Assembly (NCBI RefSeq): GCF_901686465.1
Contig: NZ_LR594487.1
Coordinates: forward strand, 3,237,773 to 3,301,772
Length of the DNA: 64,000 nucleotides
Reading direction: 5' to 3'
Source of the DNA: Halorubrum sp. DM2
Lineage (GTDB): Archaea; Halobacteriota; Halobacteria; Halobacteriales; Haloferacaceae
The notes beneath the pieces were generated by a model. The model did no database searches. It saw only the letters and a program-made list of their open reading frames with translations, and was not told the origin of the DNA. A program made the position numbers and the translations under genes. Numbering within the stretch: the stretch's first letter is position 1; every line of letters begins with the position of its first letter. This document shows, piece by piece, positions 8,320 to 17,023 of this stretch.

Positions 8320-10794
8320 ATGACGTCCTTCCAGTCGACGATCGGCGACGAGGAGGGGATCGCGGAGGAGCTGGCCGAGGGCCAGCGCGAGATCTCCATC
8401 GCCGAGTTCTTCGAGAAGAACAAACACATGCTCGGGTTCGACTCGGGCGCTCGCGGGCTCGTCACCGCCGTCAAGGAGGCGGTCGACAACGCCCTCGACG
8501 CGACCGAGGAGGCCGGCGTCCTCCCCGACATCTACATCGAGATCGAGGAGGTGGGCGACTACTACCGGCTCGTCATCGAGGACAACGGGCCGGGCATCAC
8601 CAAAGAACAGCTCCCGAAAGTGTTCGGGAAGCTCCTCTACGGCAGCCGGTTCCACGCCCGCGAGCAGTCGAGAGGGCAACAGGGGATCGGGATCTCGGCG
8701 GCCGTGCTCTACTCCCAGCTGACCTCCGGCCAGCCGGCGAAGATCACCTCGCGGCCGAAGGGGCAGTCGCGGGCGCAGTACTTCGAGCTCATCATCGACA
8801 CGGACACGAACGAGCCGGAGATTCAGGCGGACAGGGAGACGACGTGGGACCGCCCGCACGGCACGCGGATCGAACTGGAGATGGAGGCGAACATGCGCGC
8901 CCGCCAGCAGCTCCACGACTACGTGAAACACACCGCGGTCGTCAATCCCCACGCGCGGCTCGAACTGCGCGAGCCGGGGCTCGACGAGCCGCTGAAGTTC
9001 GAGCGCGCGACGGACGAGTTGCCCGCGGAGACTCACGAGATTCGGCCGCATCCCCACGGCGTCGAACTGGGGTCGCTGATCAAGATGCTGGAGGCGACCG
9101 AGTCGTACTCCGTCTCCGGATTCTTACAGGAGGAGTTCACGCGGGTCGGCAAGAAGACCGCAGACAGCGTCATCGACAACTTCCGCGACGTGTACTACGG
9201 CCGAGAGCTGTCGTGGTCGCCGCCGCGCGCCCACGACGACCGCGACCTCGCGAGCGCGGTCGCGGACGCGGTCGCCAACAAGGGCAAGGACGCGACGACC
9301 GCCTTCGCGGAGGGCGTCGCCGAGACCGTGTCGAATAACGACCGGCTCGCCCGCTCCGAACTCGCGGCGATCGTCGACGAGGTCGCCGAGACGGTCGAAG
9401 GCGACACGGGCAAGACGTTCGGCGGGACCGTCCGCGAGAACGCGGTCGACGCCGCGTGGCGGGCGATCACGGGAGCCGGCGGCGAAGGTGACGGCGAGAA
9501 CGCCAATGCGTCCGGCAAGAACGACGACGGCGACGGTAGCGACGCCCCGGAATCCCCGCTCGTCCCCGACGTCTACGCCCTGGTCGACGACGCGACGTCG
9601 ACCCGGAAGGACGACGCCGCGGTTCAGGCGATGGCCGAGGCGCTGGCCCGCCGGTTCGGGAACCTCGACGGCGACGCGTTCCGGGTCACGCTCGACGACC
9701 TCGAACGGCTCGTCGCGGACGCGGCGTCGTTCGTCGCCGAGCAGCGCGACGCGACGTTCGGCGAGACGGCCCGCGAGAACGTCGTCGAGGCGTTCTGGTC
9801 GCGGGCGCGGACGGTCCCGGACGACCCGCCGAAGGTGAAAGCGATCGCGGGAAGTCGCGACGCGGCCGCCGACCTGCTGGAGGCGATGCGGACGACGGAC
9901 ATCCTCGCGCCGCCGACCGACTGCCTCGCGCCGATCACGGCGGAGCTGGTCGAGGCGGGGCTGCGAAAGGAGTACGACGCGGACTTCTACGCGGCCGCGA
10001 CCCGCGACGCCGAGGTCCACGGCGGCGACCCGTTCATCGTCGAGGCCGGGATCGCCTACGGCGGCGAGATTCCGGCGGAGGGGTCGGTCGAGCTGCTGCG
10101 GTTCGCGAACCGCGTCCCGCTCGTCTACCAGCGCGGCGCGTGCGCGACGACGGACGTGATAAAGTCGATCGGCTGGCGCAACTACGGGCTGGACCAGCCC
10201 GGCGGCTCCGGGATGCCGAACGGGCCGGCCGTCATCTCGATCCACGTCGCCTCCACCAACGTCCCGTTCACGAGCGAGTCGAAGGACGCGCTCGCGAACG
10301 TCCCCGCGATCGAAGACGAGATCGAACTGGCGGTGCGCGAGGCGGCCCGCGAGCTGAAGTCGTTCCTCAACAAGCGGCGCTCGATGCAACAGCGCCGTGA
10401 GAAACAGGACGTGCTCGGCCGGATCCTCCCGGAGATGGCCGACAAGGTCTCGGAGGTGACGGGCCGCTCGCGCCCCGACATCGACGGTGCGCTGGCGCGG
10501 ATCATGAACAACGTCAGCGTCGAACGCGAGGTGAACGGCGAGACGGTGACGCTGGTCGTCGAGAACCACTCCGACGTGAACGAGGAGCTTGAGATCACGG
10601 ACATCGTCTCGACGGAGCCGAGCGACCTCTCGGACGGGACGGCCGTGGACATGGACGGCGAGTGGTTCGTCCAGTGGAAGCCCGAGGTTCCCTCGGGCGA
10701 CGAGCGGGAACTGACGTACGCGGTCGACGGCGACGCCGACTTCGAGGTCAGCGTCGGCGGCGTGGAGACGGAGAAACTGACGGTGAACGCATAA
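8320..10794 (+). CDS. top6B: DNA topoisomerase VI subunit B
   Basis: An 824-residue ATPase subunit of type IIB topoisomerase, which relaxes and decatenates DNA with subunit A. The GHKL ATP site is complete: Glu53-Asn57-Asp60 in EAVDNALDA, the G1 box DNGPGI (88-93), the G2 box GQQGIGIS (about 125-132), and the transducer switch lysine in FTSESKDAL. Compared with the roughly 530-residue crenarchaeal enzymes it has a long insertion at about residues 300-510 in the H2TH region. That insertion contains two related segments (around 364-383, [15 protein letters not shown]; and 477-496, [15 protein letters not shown]). The C-terminal ~110 residues form an extra beta-rich domain. It is followed immediately by top6A. 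Confidence 0.97.
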   Translation: MTSFQSTIGDEEGIAEELAEGQREISIAEFFEKNKHMLGFDSGARGLVTAVKEAVDNALDATEEAGVLPDIYIEIEEVGDYYRLVIEDNGPGITKEQLPKVFGKLLYGSRFHAREQSRGQQGIGISAAVLYSQLTSGQPAKITSRPKGQSRAQYFELIIDTDTNEPEIQADRETTWDRPHGTRIELEMEANMRARQQLHDYVKHTAVVNPHARLELREPGLDEPLKFERATDELPAETHEIRPHPHGVELGSLIKMLEATESYSVSGFLQEEFTRVGKKTADSVIDNFRDVYYGRELSWSPPRAHDDRDLASAVADAVANKGKDATTAFAEGVAETVSNNDRLARSELAAIVDEVAETVEGDTGKTFGGTVRENAVDAAWRAITGAGGEGDGENANASGKNDDGDGSDAPESPLVPDVYALVDDATSTRKDDAAVQAMAEALARRFGNLDGDAFRVTLDDLERLVADAASFVAEQRDATFGETARENVVEAFWSRARTVPDDPPKVKAIAGSRDAAADLLEAMRTTDILAPPTDCLAPITAELVEAGLRKEYDADFYAAATRDAEVHGGDPFIVEAGIAYGGEIPAEGSVELLRFANRVPLVYQRGACATTDVIKSIGWRNYGLDQPGGSGMPNGPAVISIHVASTNVPFTSESKDALANVPAIEDEIELAVREAARELKSFLNKRRSMQQRREKQDVLGRILPEMADKVSEVTGRSRPDIDGALARIMNNVSVEREVNGETVTLVVENHSDVNEELEITDIVSTEPSDLSDGTAVDMDGEWFVQWKPEVPSGDERELTYAVDGDADFEVSVGGVETEKLTVNA

Positions 10795-11880
10795 ATGACG
10801 ACCGAAAGCGACGCACGAGACGAGCTGATCGACCTAGCCGCGGACTTCTACGACCAGTTCGCGGCCGGGAAGATCCCCGAGATGACCCTTCCCACGCGGA
10901 CGAAGAGCAACATCGAGTACGACGAGGAGAGCGGCGTCTGGACGTACGGCGATCGCACCTCGACGCGTAGCGCCAACTCGGTGCGGGGCGCGCGCAAGCT
11001 GTTGAAGGCGGCGTACACGATCGAGTTCCTCGCGGACCAGCTCGACGACGACCGCTCGTCCACGCTGCGTGAGCTGTACTACCTCTCCGAGTCGTGGGAC
11101 AACGACGAGGCGCAGTTCAAATCGCAGGACGAGTCGAACGACCTCGTGGAGGATCTGGAGATCGTCACGGGCGTCACCCGCGAGGACTTCCACATGCGGC
11201 CCGAGGAGTCCGGCGCGAAGGTGATGGGACCGCTGGAGCTCCGCGAGCAGACGAACCGCGGCGACCGCGAGATCCACTGTCAGCTCGACGTGGGGCAGGG
11301 CGGCTACCAGATCCCGAACAACCCGGACACCATCGAGTTCCTCGACAACGACGCCGAGTTCGTCCTCTGCGTCGAGACCGGCGGGATGCGTGACCGGCTC
11401 GTCGAGAACGGGTTCGACGAGGAACACGACGCCTTGGTCGTCCACCTCGGCGGCCAGCCCGCCCGCGCCACGCGCCGGCTGACGAAACGGTTCCGCGACG
11501 AGCTCGACCTCCCCGTGGTGGTGTTCACAGACGGCGACCCGTGGTCGTACCGCATCTACGGCTCCGTCGCGTACGGCTCGATCAAGTCCGCGCACCTCTC
11601 GAAGTACCTCGCGACGCCCGAGGCGCGGTTCATCGGGATCCAGCCGGAGGACATCGTGGAGTACGACCTGCCCAGCGATCCCCTCGCCGACTCCGACATC
11701 AACGCGCTCGAATCGGAGTTGGAGGACCCGCGCTTCCAGACCGACTACTGGAAAGAGCAGATCGAGCTCCAGCTCGACATCGGGAAGAAGTCCGAACAGC
11801 AGTCGCTGGCGAGCCGCGGTCTCGACTTCGTCACCGACACCTACCTCCCCGAGCGGCTCGGCGAGATGGGCGTGCTGTGA
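10795..11880 (+). CDS. top6A: DNA topoisomerase VI subunit A (Spo11-like)
   Basis: A 361-residue catalytic subunit that makes the double-strand break. The 5Y-CAP (winged-helix) domain contains LRELYYLSE near residue 97, carrying the catalytic tyrosine. The Toprim domain has the metal-binding Glu in LCVETGGM and the D-x-D motif in [10 protein letters not shown]. Length is standard for the family. Its ATG follows the top6B TAA directly with no gap, so the two subunits are co-translated in equal amounts. Neither gyrA nor gyrB lies on either side in this window, although gyrase genes often adjoin this pair in haloarchaea. Confidence 0.97.
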   Translation: MTTESDARDELIDLAADFYDQFAAGKIPEMTLPTRTKSNIEYDEESGVWTYGDRTSTRSANSVRGARKLLKAAYTIEFLADQLDDDRSSTLRELYYLSESWDNDEAQFKSQDESNDLVEDLEIVTGVTREDFHMRPEESGAKVMGPLELREQTNRGDREIHCQLDVGQGGYQIPNNPDTIEFLDNDAEFVLCVETGGMRDRLVENGFDEEHDALVVHLGGQPARATRRLTKRFRDELDLPVVVFTDGDPWSYRIYGSVAYGSIKSAHLSKYLATPEARFIGIQPEDIVEYDLPSDPLADSDINALESELEDPRFQTDYWKEQIELQLDIGKKSEQQSLASRGLDFVTDTYLPERLGEMGVL

Positions 11881-11954
11881 ACCGCGTCGACCCGTCGCTG
11901 ACGGTCGTTTTCCCTGTCATCGCGGTTTCGAGCGGGCCGTAGCGCGCGACGCGC

Positions 11955-13430
11955 TCACTCGATCCAGTCTGCGAACGGCTCTCCCGTCTCCGCCCGCCGA
12001 ATGTACTCGCGCTGCATTCCGGTGACGGCGGTCGCAAGGTCGTCACCGGAATCGAGCCGCGCCCTGACCCGATCCCGCTTCCACGTCGCCGGAGTCGTCC
12101 GCGTCGTCCAGCGGCGCTCGATCGGATCGAGGAGGGAATCGATCCGGGCGGCGGCCAGCCCGCGGTCGCGGAGTCCGACGCGGGCGAGGGCGAACAGGTC
12201 CGGATAGACCGCCGCCGGATCGTCGGTTCGCTCACCGTCACGGGTGACCCACGCGAGGTCCGCCTCGAACCCGTCTCGGCTCGCGGCATACAGCGATTCG
12301 CGAGCGGCACGCCACGGGAGGCCGATCAGCGGGTGATCGGTAGTGACGGCCCCGTGTATCAGACCGGCGACCAGCAACTGGAGTCCGACGACGTCGGCCG
12401 CGGTCGGCTGGGCCGCGAGCGGTCGGTATTCGATCCGTGGTCCCTCGGGGCCGAACACGGGGCGGACCCAACGCCAGCAGGTCCCCTGCTTGTGGAGGAA
12501 CTCCCAGTGGTCGGCCTCGAACCCGCCGCGAGGAGCGTCCGCGAGCCACTCGCGAAGGTGCGGCGCACAGAGCCGGTCATCGACGATCCGATCGACGGCG
12601 TCGGTCGGTGCCTCGATATCGCGAGGGAATCGGACTTTCCCCGGACTGCGGACGTTCATCGACTCGAACACGGGAATCCGAAGTTCGACTCCGGCGGTCA
12701 TGACCGTCTCCGCGTCGGCGTCAGTGTACAGTTCCGGCGGGAGAAACGGGGCGTTCGCCGCCAAGGCGACCACCGGTCCGACCGTCCGTAGTGCCGCGTT
12801 GAAGTACCGCGCGTACTCGCTGGTCGGCGGCTGGAGGTGGACCTGTATCGAAGCCGCCAGCGACTCGACGAGGATGCTCTGGAACGCCCGCCGACAGCCG
12901 GGGAGATCCAACTCCACCGGACCGTCAGCAGTGATGTCGGCGTCTAGCGCGTAGTACCGCGCCTCCGGGGAGAGGTTCGCCGGGACCTCCGTCCCGCACT
13001 TCGTCTCGGTGGCAGACAGGTACGCTACCGCTCCCTCCGACGGGCCGATAACCCAGATCCCGTCCGTGACGAACCGCCTGTCGCGGGCCGCGAACGCCTC
13101 TCGGACGGCCGTGATCCGTTCGGTCAGTTCGTCCGCCTGTCGGACGACTCCGGCGGCGTCGAACCCCGTTACCGGAGTGTTGATCTCGGCGTTGTGTCGA
13201 CCGAGCTCGGGTTCGCAGACCGACGAAACCGCCGCTTCGGGGGCAGCCGCGAGCCGGCCGTCGCCGTCCACGGCGTAGCCCTCGAGCTCAAGGCCGAGTC
13301 GAAACCCTCCTTCGAACTCCCCGGTCTTGAGCGTGGCCCGAAGCGATCGCGCCTGTTCCTCGACACGGCGTCGGAACGCCCTCCGCGTCGCCGCTCGCCG
13401 ACTCCGCGAGACGGTTTCGCTCCAGTCCAT
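11955..13430 (-). CDS. GCS2-superfamily (glutamate-cysteine ligase-like) protein
   Basis: A 491-residue protein of the carboxylate-amine/ammonia ligase superfamily related to glutamate-cysteine ligase 2. Signs are GLELEGY near residue 45, HNAEINTPV around 80-88, the central run [18 protein letters not shown] and a downstream [10 protein letters not shown], which resemble GCS2 substrate and ATP-site segments. It is longer than the ~360-residue haloarchaeal GshA, so it may act on a different amino acid or glutathione-type substrate. It converges on top6A with a 74-bp gap. The superfamily call is good; the reaction is inferred. Confidence 0.65.
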   Translation of the reverse strand: MDWSETVSRSRRAATRRAFRRRVEEQARSLRATLKTGEFEGGFRLGLELEGYAVDGDGRLAAAPEAAVSSVCEPELGRHNAEINTPVTGFDAAGVVRQADELTERITAVREAFAARDRRFVTDGIWVIGPSEGAVAYLSATETKCGTEVPANLSPEARYYALDADITADGPVELDLPGCRRAFQSILVESLAASIQVHLQPPTSEYARYFNAALRTVGPVVALAANAPFLPPELYTDADAETVMTAGVELRIPVFESMNVRSPGKVRFPRDIEAPTDAVDRIVDDRLCAPHLREWLADAPRGGFEADHWEFLHKQGTCWRWVRPVFGPEGPRIEYRPLAAQPTAADVVGLQLLVAGLIHGAVTTDHPLIGLPWRAARESLYAASRDGFEADLAWVTRDGERTDDPAAVYPDLFALARVGLRDRGLAAARIDSLLDPIERRWTTRTTPATWKRDRVRARLDSGDDLATAVTGMQREYIRRAETGEPFADWIE

Positions 13431-13575
13431 ACCGTCCGTCCGAGCGCTACGAATATGATGCTTGTTGACAGTACACTCGGACAGCGTCCGAGTCGGCGGT
13501 CGGTGCGCCCCCTGTGTCCCGCAGGGCGTTCAAAACACAAACACCGGAGCACCGTCCGAACGTCCGCCCCGTAGC

Positions 13576-13812
13576 TCACCTCTCGTCGTCTGCTTTCTCG
13601 CCGACCTCGCGGCGCTCGCCGTCGGCGTCGTCGCCTTCGTACTTGTACACGACGCCCGCTTCCTCGTCCGCGGTCGCGTTGTGCGAGCCGTCACAGAGCG
13701 GCTTCGAGTCCGAGAGACCGCACCGACAGACGTAGATCTTTCCGTCGTCTCCCATATCCGATTCGTCGAGTATCGCCGGCCCGTCCTCCTCGTGTGTCAC
13801 TTCCCGAGTCAT
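13576..13812 (-). CDS. CDGSH iron-sulfur domain protein
   Basis: A 78-residue single-domain CDGSH protein that should hold a [2Fe-2S] cluster through three Cys and one His. The signature is complete: CRCGLSDSKPLCDGSH, with ligands Cys29, Cys31, Cys40 and His44. The start at 13812 (MTREVTHEED) was preferred over an in-frame upstream codon because it matches the usual short lead. The C-terminus is an acidic tail. It is divergent from msrB with an 84-bp gap, and both fit oxidative-stress or redox roles; that link is positional only. Confidence 0.9.
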   Translation of the reverse strand: MTREVTHEEDGPAILDESDMGDDGKIYVCRCGLSDSKPLCDGSHNATADEEAGVVYKYEGDDADGERREVGEKADDER

Positions 13813-13896
13813 GGATCGAGCGTCGGCCGCGACCCGCATACCCCTTGCGACGCCGACCGCCGCAACCCCCTTGCCCGTGGGGCGCGTATCGGTGGT

Positions 13897-14319
13897 ATGA
13901 GCGAGACGAGCGATTCGGCCGCGGACGCCGACCCGAAGGAACTGACCGACGAGGAGTGGCGCGAGCGGCTCACCGACGAGGAGTACCGCGTGTTACGCGA
14001 GAGCGGCACGGAGGCGAAGTTCTCGGGCGAGTACGTCGACCACCACCCCGACGACGGGGAGTACCGCTGTCGGGCCTGCGGGACCGTCCTCTTCGAGGCC
14101 GAGACGAAGTACGAGTCCGGTTGCGGCTGGCCCGCGTTCTACGCCGCCGAGGAGGAGTCGGTGACGACGACGGTCGACACCAGCCACGGAATGTCCCGCA
14201 CCGAGGTCCGGTGTGCGAACTGCGACTCCCACCTCGGCCACGTGTTCGACGACGGGCCGGAGCCGACCGGGAAGCGGTTCTGTATCAACTCGGTCGCGAT
14301 GGAGTACGACGACGAATAG
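13897..14319 (+). CDS. msrB: Peptide-methionine (R)-S-oxide reductase
   Basis: A 140-residue MsrB that repairs oxidised methionine (R-sulfoxide form). The zinc site is intact, with CRAC and CANC pairs. The catalytic cysteine sits in RFCINSVAM near the C-terminus. Other family marks are SGCGWPAF and DSHLGHVFDDGP. The start was set at 13897 (MSETSD) because the open frame before it is unrelated low-complexity sequence. The first ~15 residues are an acidic haloarchaeal lead. MsrA is not adjacent. Confidence 0.95.
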   Translation: MSETSDSAADADPKELTDEEWRERLTDEEYRVLRESGTEAKFSGEYVDHHPDDGEYRCRACGTVLFEAETKYESGCGWPAFYAAEEESVTTTVDTSHGMSRTEVRCANCDSHLGHVFDDGPEPTGKRFCINSVAMEYDDE

Positions 14320-14886
14320 CTCGGTTCGCCGCACGTATCGGGAGACGTTGTTTATAAAAGGATCTCGGGCACTGGTATCAACGATATATAGGCGATCGAC
14401 GACGAAAAGAAGACCTCTGAATCTCCGGCCGCTCACTTCTAAATCATTCTCAGTAGCTCTGCGGTGAGCACCTCCGAAGCCTCAGTTGCTCGGCCGTACG
14501 TCGCTACCACCGAGAACGCGACCGAGACCACCGAAGCCCCAGCCGCGAGGACTCGCGCGGCTCGCTGTGGTCCTCAGTCGCTCACTCCGTTCGCTCCTTG
14601 CGGTCCTTGCTTCGCCGTGCTTCGCCCTCGCGGCTGCCCCTTCGAGTCCCACCCGACCGCACAGCAACCGCACCTCACGCCTCCCCAACCTCGTCGGCGG
14701 CTCCCGTTGGTCGCCGCCGACTCCCTCGCGCGACGCTCCTCGGCCGCGATGCGGCCTCGGAGGCGCGCGCCACCGCGTTGTCCTTTATATACGATCGCCA
14801 CCGCTGCCGGCGATTATTTAAACATCACACAACCGCCGATCTGATTCACCAATTCCATCATCGATCACCGTCGAGTCTGGTGATTG
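14320..14886. repeat. Non-coding GC-rich block with simple repeated words and flanking TATA-like runs
   Basis: This 567-bp gap has no convincing gene. Its core (about 14470-14770) is built of repeated short words such as CTCGCT, GCGGTCCTTG and TTCGCC. On the minus strand it reads as purine-rich GAGCGAACGGAGTGAGCG-type sequence. I associate this style with dispersed intergenic repeats of Halorubrum-like genomes, from memory and unverified. It is bounded by AT-rich runs: GTTTATAAAAGG near 14350 and ATATATAGG near 14384 on the left; CCTTTATATACG near 14783 and ATTATTTAAAC near 14812 on the right. These look like promoter elements facing in or out. A segment CTTCGAGTCCC near 14640 resembles a tRNA T-arm, but no tRNA can be folded around it. 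Confidence 0.5.
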
Positions 14887-15657
14887 CTACCCGTCACAGA
14901 GCGGTAGCCTGACGACGAACACCGTTCCCTTCGGTTCGTTGTCCTCGATCCACACGTCGCCGTCGTATATCTCGACCAGCGACCGGACCAGGTACAGGCC
15001 GATCCCCGCCCCCGGGCTGTCGAGTCCCTTCTCGCCTTTCCCGAACACCTCGTCGCGCTGATCTTCGGGGATCCCCGGCCCATTGTCCGCGATCCGCACC
15101 TCCGCGACGCCGTCGGCCTTCTCGGCGGTCGCCGACACCGTCACCGTCGGCGGGGTCTCGTCGTTGTGCTGGACCGCGTTCCGCAGCAGGTTCCGGAACA
15201 CGGAGCTCAGCATCTCGTCGCCGACCACCTCAGCGGCGGGGAACGACCCTTCGACCGTGAAGACGGCCTCCGAGTACGCCGACCGGACCTCCTCGACCTG
15301 CTGTGAGAGGACGTGATCGAGCGAGACGCCGCTCGGCTCGGCGTCGTCCCGGAGCATCACCTCCGCGAGGTCGCGGACGGTCGTGGTGAGCGAGACGGCG
15401 CTCTGGGTGTTCCGTTTTATCACCTCAAGATACTCCTTCCCTTCCTCGTCGACGTGGTCGTCGAGCAGTTCGGCGTACGCGCCGACGAGCTGGAGGTCGT
15501 TACGGATATCGTGACGCATCACCTGATTCAACAGTCGCAGGTCGTCGCGCTGGCGCTTGAGACGCTCCTCCGGGCCCGCCTCGTCGCCGGCATGAACGTT
15601 CTCGCCGCCGACCCGAACGGTCCCGCTGCCCGCCTCGGCGTCCGCGTCGTCGCTCAT
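14887..15657 (-). CDS. Soluble sensorless histidine kinase
   Basis: A 256-residue histidine kinase with no membrane segment and no recognisable PAS or GAF domain. The H-box with the phospho-accepting histidine is VMRHDIRNDLQ near residue 48. The ATPase domain has the N-box NLLRNAVQHND, G1 DNGPGI, F-box FGKGEKG and G2 GAGIGLYL. Such short orphan kinases are abundant in haloarchaea and probably take input from other sensor proteins. No response regulator is adjacent. It faces the non-coding block at 14.3-14.9 kb with its 3' end. Confidence 0.88.
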   Translation of the reverse strand: MSDDADAEAGSGTVRVGGENVHAGDEAGPEERLKRQRDDLRLLNQVMRHDIRNDLQLVGAYAELLDDHVDEEGKEYLEVIKRNTQSAVSLTTTVRDLAEVMLRDDAEPSGVSLDHVLSQQVEEVRSAYSEAVFTVEGSFPAAEVVGDEMLSSVFRNLLRNAVQHNDETPPTVTVSATAEKADGVAEVRIADNGPGIPEDQRDEVFGKGEKGLDSPGAGIGLYLVRSLVEIYDGDVWIEDNEPKGTVFVVRLPLCDG

Positions 15658-15727
15658 GCCGGGATCGTACGTCCGCCCGTAGCTTCTACGTACCGATTTC
15701 GCTCGGGGTGTCGGTCCGGTTCGGTCC

Positions 15728-16882
15728 TCAGACTCCCTCGTCGAGCAGCTCCCGGGCGACGATGTTCTTCTGTATCTCGGTGGTTCCCTCGTAGATCTGG
15801 GTGATCTTCGCGTCGCGGTAGAGGCGCTCGACGTCGTGGTCGTTGACGAAGCCCGCGCCCCCGTGGACCTGGACCGCCTCGTCGGCGACCTCGACCGCGG
15901 TCCGGGAGGCGAACTCCTTGGCCATCGACGCGAGCGCCGTCAGGTCGCCGGCCTCGTTGTCGACCGCCCACGCGGAGCGGTAGGTGAGCCAGCGGGCGGC
16001 CTCCGTGTTCGTGTGCATCTCCGCGAGCTTGTGTTTGATCGCCTGAAAGTCGGAGATTGGGCGGTCGAACTGCTCGCGCTCCTCCGCGTACTCCAGCGCG
16101 CGCTCGGCCGCGCCGCGGGCGATCCCGACCCCCTGCGCCGCCACGGCGGTCCGGGTCTCGTCGAAGAACTGCATGAGTTGGAGAAAGCCCATCCCGCGCT
16201 GGCCGATCAGGTTCTCCTCCGGCACCCGCACGTCGTCGAAGCGCAGCTCCGCGGTGTCGCTCGCGCGGATCCCGAGCTTGCCGGTTATCTTGTCGGTGGT
16301 GAGCCCGTCGCGGTCGCCCTCGACGAGTATCTGCGAGTAGCCCGAGTAGCGGTCCTCGATCTCGGGGTCCGTCTCGCAGACGACGACGAAGTAGTCGGCG
16401 ACGGTACCGTTCGTGATCCACATCTTCGAGCCGTTTATCACCCACTCGTCGCCGTCCTTCTCGGCCCGGGTCGCGACCGAGGTCACGTCCGAACCCGCCT
16501 GCGGCTCCGAGATGGCCGATCCCATCACCGCGTCGCCGGCGGTCACTTCGGGCAGGACGCGCTCCTTCTGTCCGTCCGTGCCGAACTCCATCAGCGCCTC
16601 CGCGCCGAACCCGGCGCTGGAGATACACAGGCCGATCCCCGGGTCGGCCGCGAACAGCTCCTCGGTCAAGATCGCGTTCTCCAGCGACGAGTAGCCGATA
16701 CCGCCGTACTCGACCGGGACGTGCGGCGCTAACAGTCCCATGTCGGCGGCCTTGTCCATGATCTCGTGCGGGTACTCCTCTTCGACGTCGTACTCCGTGG
16801 CGACCGGTCGGATCTCCTCCTCGGCGAACTTCCGTACCTCCTCGCGTAGCTGCTTCTGCTCGTCCGTTAGCTGGAACTCCAT
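15728..16882 (-). CDS. acd: Acyl-CoA dehydrogenase
   Basis: A 384-residue flavoprotein of the standard acyl-CoA dehydrogenase length, carrying out the first oxidation of beta-oxidation or branched-chain acyl-CoA breakdown. Signatures are SEPQAGSDVTS and WVINGSKMWITNG in the middle domain, and RLYRDAKITQIYEGTTEIQ at the C-terminus, which includes the catalytic glutamate. The start was placed at 16882 (MEFQLTDEQKQLREEV), the classic opening; the in-frame extension to 16921 covers the putative operator. Chain-length preference cannot be deduced. No electron-transfer flavoprotein gene is nearby. Confidence 0.93.
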   Translation of the reverse strand: MEFQLTDEQKQLREEVRKFAEEEIRPVATEYDVEEEYPHEIMDKAADMGLLAPHVPVEYGGIGYSSLENAILTEELFAADPGIGLCISSAGFGAEALMEFGTDGQKERVLPEVTAGDAVMGSAISEPQAGSDVTSVATRAEKDGDEWVINGSKMWITNGTVADYFVVVCETDPEIEDRYSGYSQILVEGDRDGLTTDKITGKLGIRASDTAELRFDDVRVPEENLIGQRGMGFLQLMQFFDETRTAVAAQGVGIARGAAERALEYAEEREQFDRPISDFQAIKHKLAEMHTNTEAARWLTYRSAWAVDNEAGDLTALASMAKEFASRTAVEVADEAVQVHGGAGFVNDHDVERLYRDAKITQIYEGTTEIQKNIVARELLDEGV

Positions 16883-16893
16883 GCGCGGAGGAG

Positions 16894-16954
16894 AACGATC
16901 GAACGTGATAATCGTTCGCAAACGATCGGAAATTCGGATTTTGTTTATCGTTTA
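16894..16954 (-). promoter_or_regulatory. Palindromic operator-like region upstream of acyl-CoA dehydrogenase
   Basis: A perfect inverted repeat ATCGTT-CGCA-AACGAT lies at 16911-16926. The octamer AACGATCG also occurs at 16894-16901 and at 16921-16928, and a related GTTTATCGTTTAC lies at 16942-16954. The region is more AT-rich than its surroundings and contains plausible minus-strand promoter sequence. Stacked related half-sites suggest a repressor such as a TetR-type fatty-acid regulator; this is inference. Confidence 0.5.
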
Positions 16955-17023
16955 CTCTGCCGGCCGACTCACCCGTTCACCGAGTCGTTGGATCCTCTGG
17001 CCGGGTCGTTTCCCCGTCCCGGG

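Noticed and set aside
14600-14660. tRNA-like T-arm sequence CTTCGAGTCCC
   Set aside because: No acceptor, D-arm or anticodon arm can be placed around it; it is part of the repeated GC-rich block.
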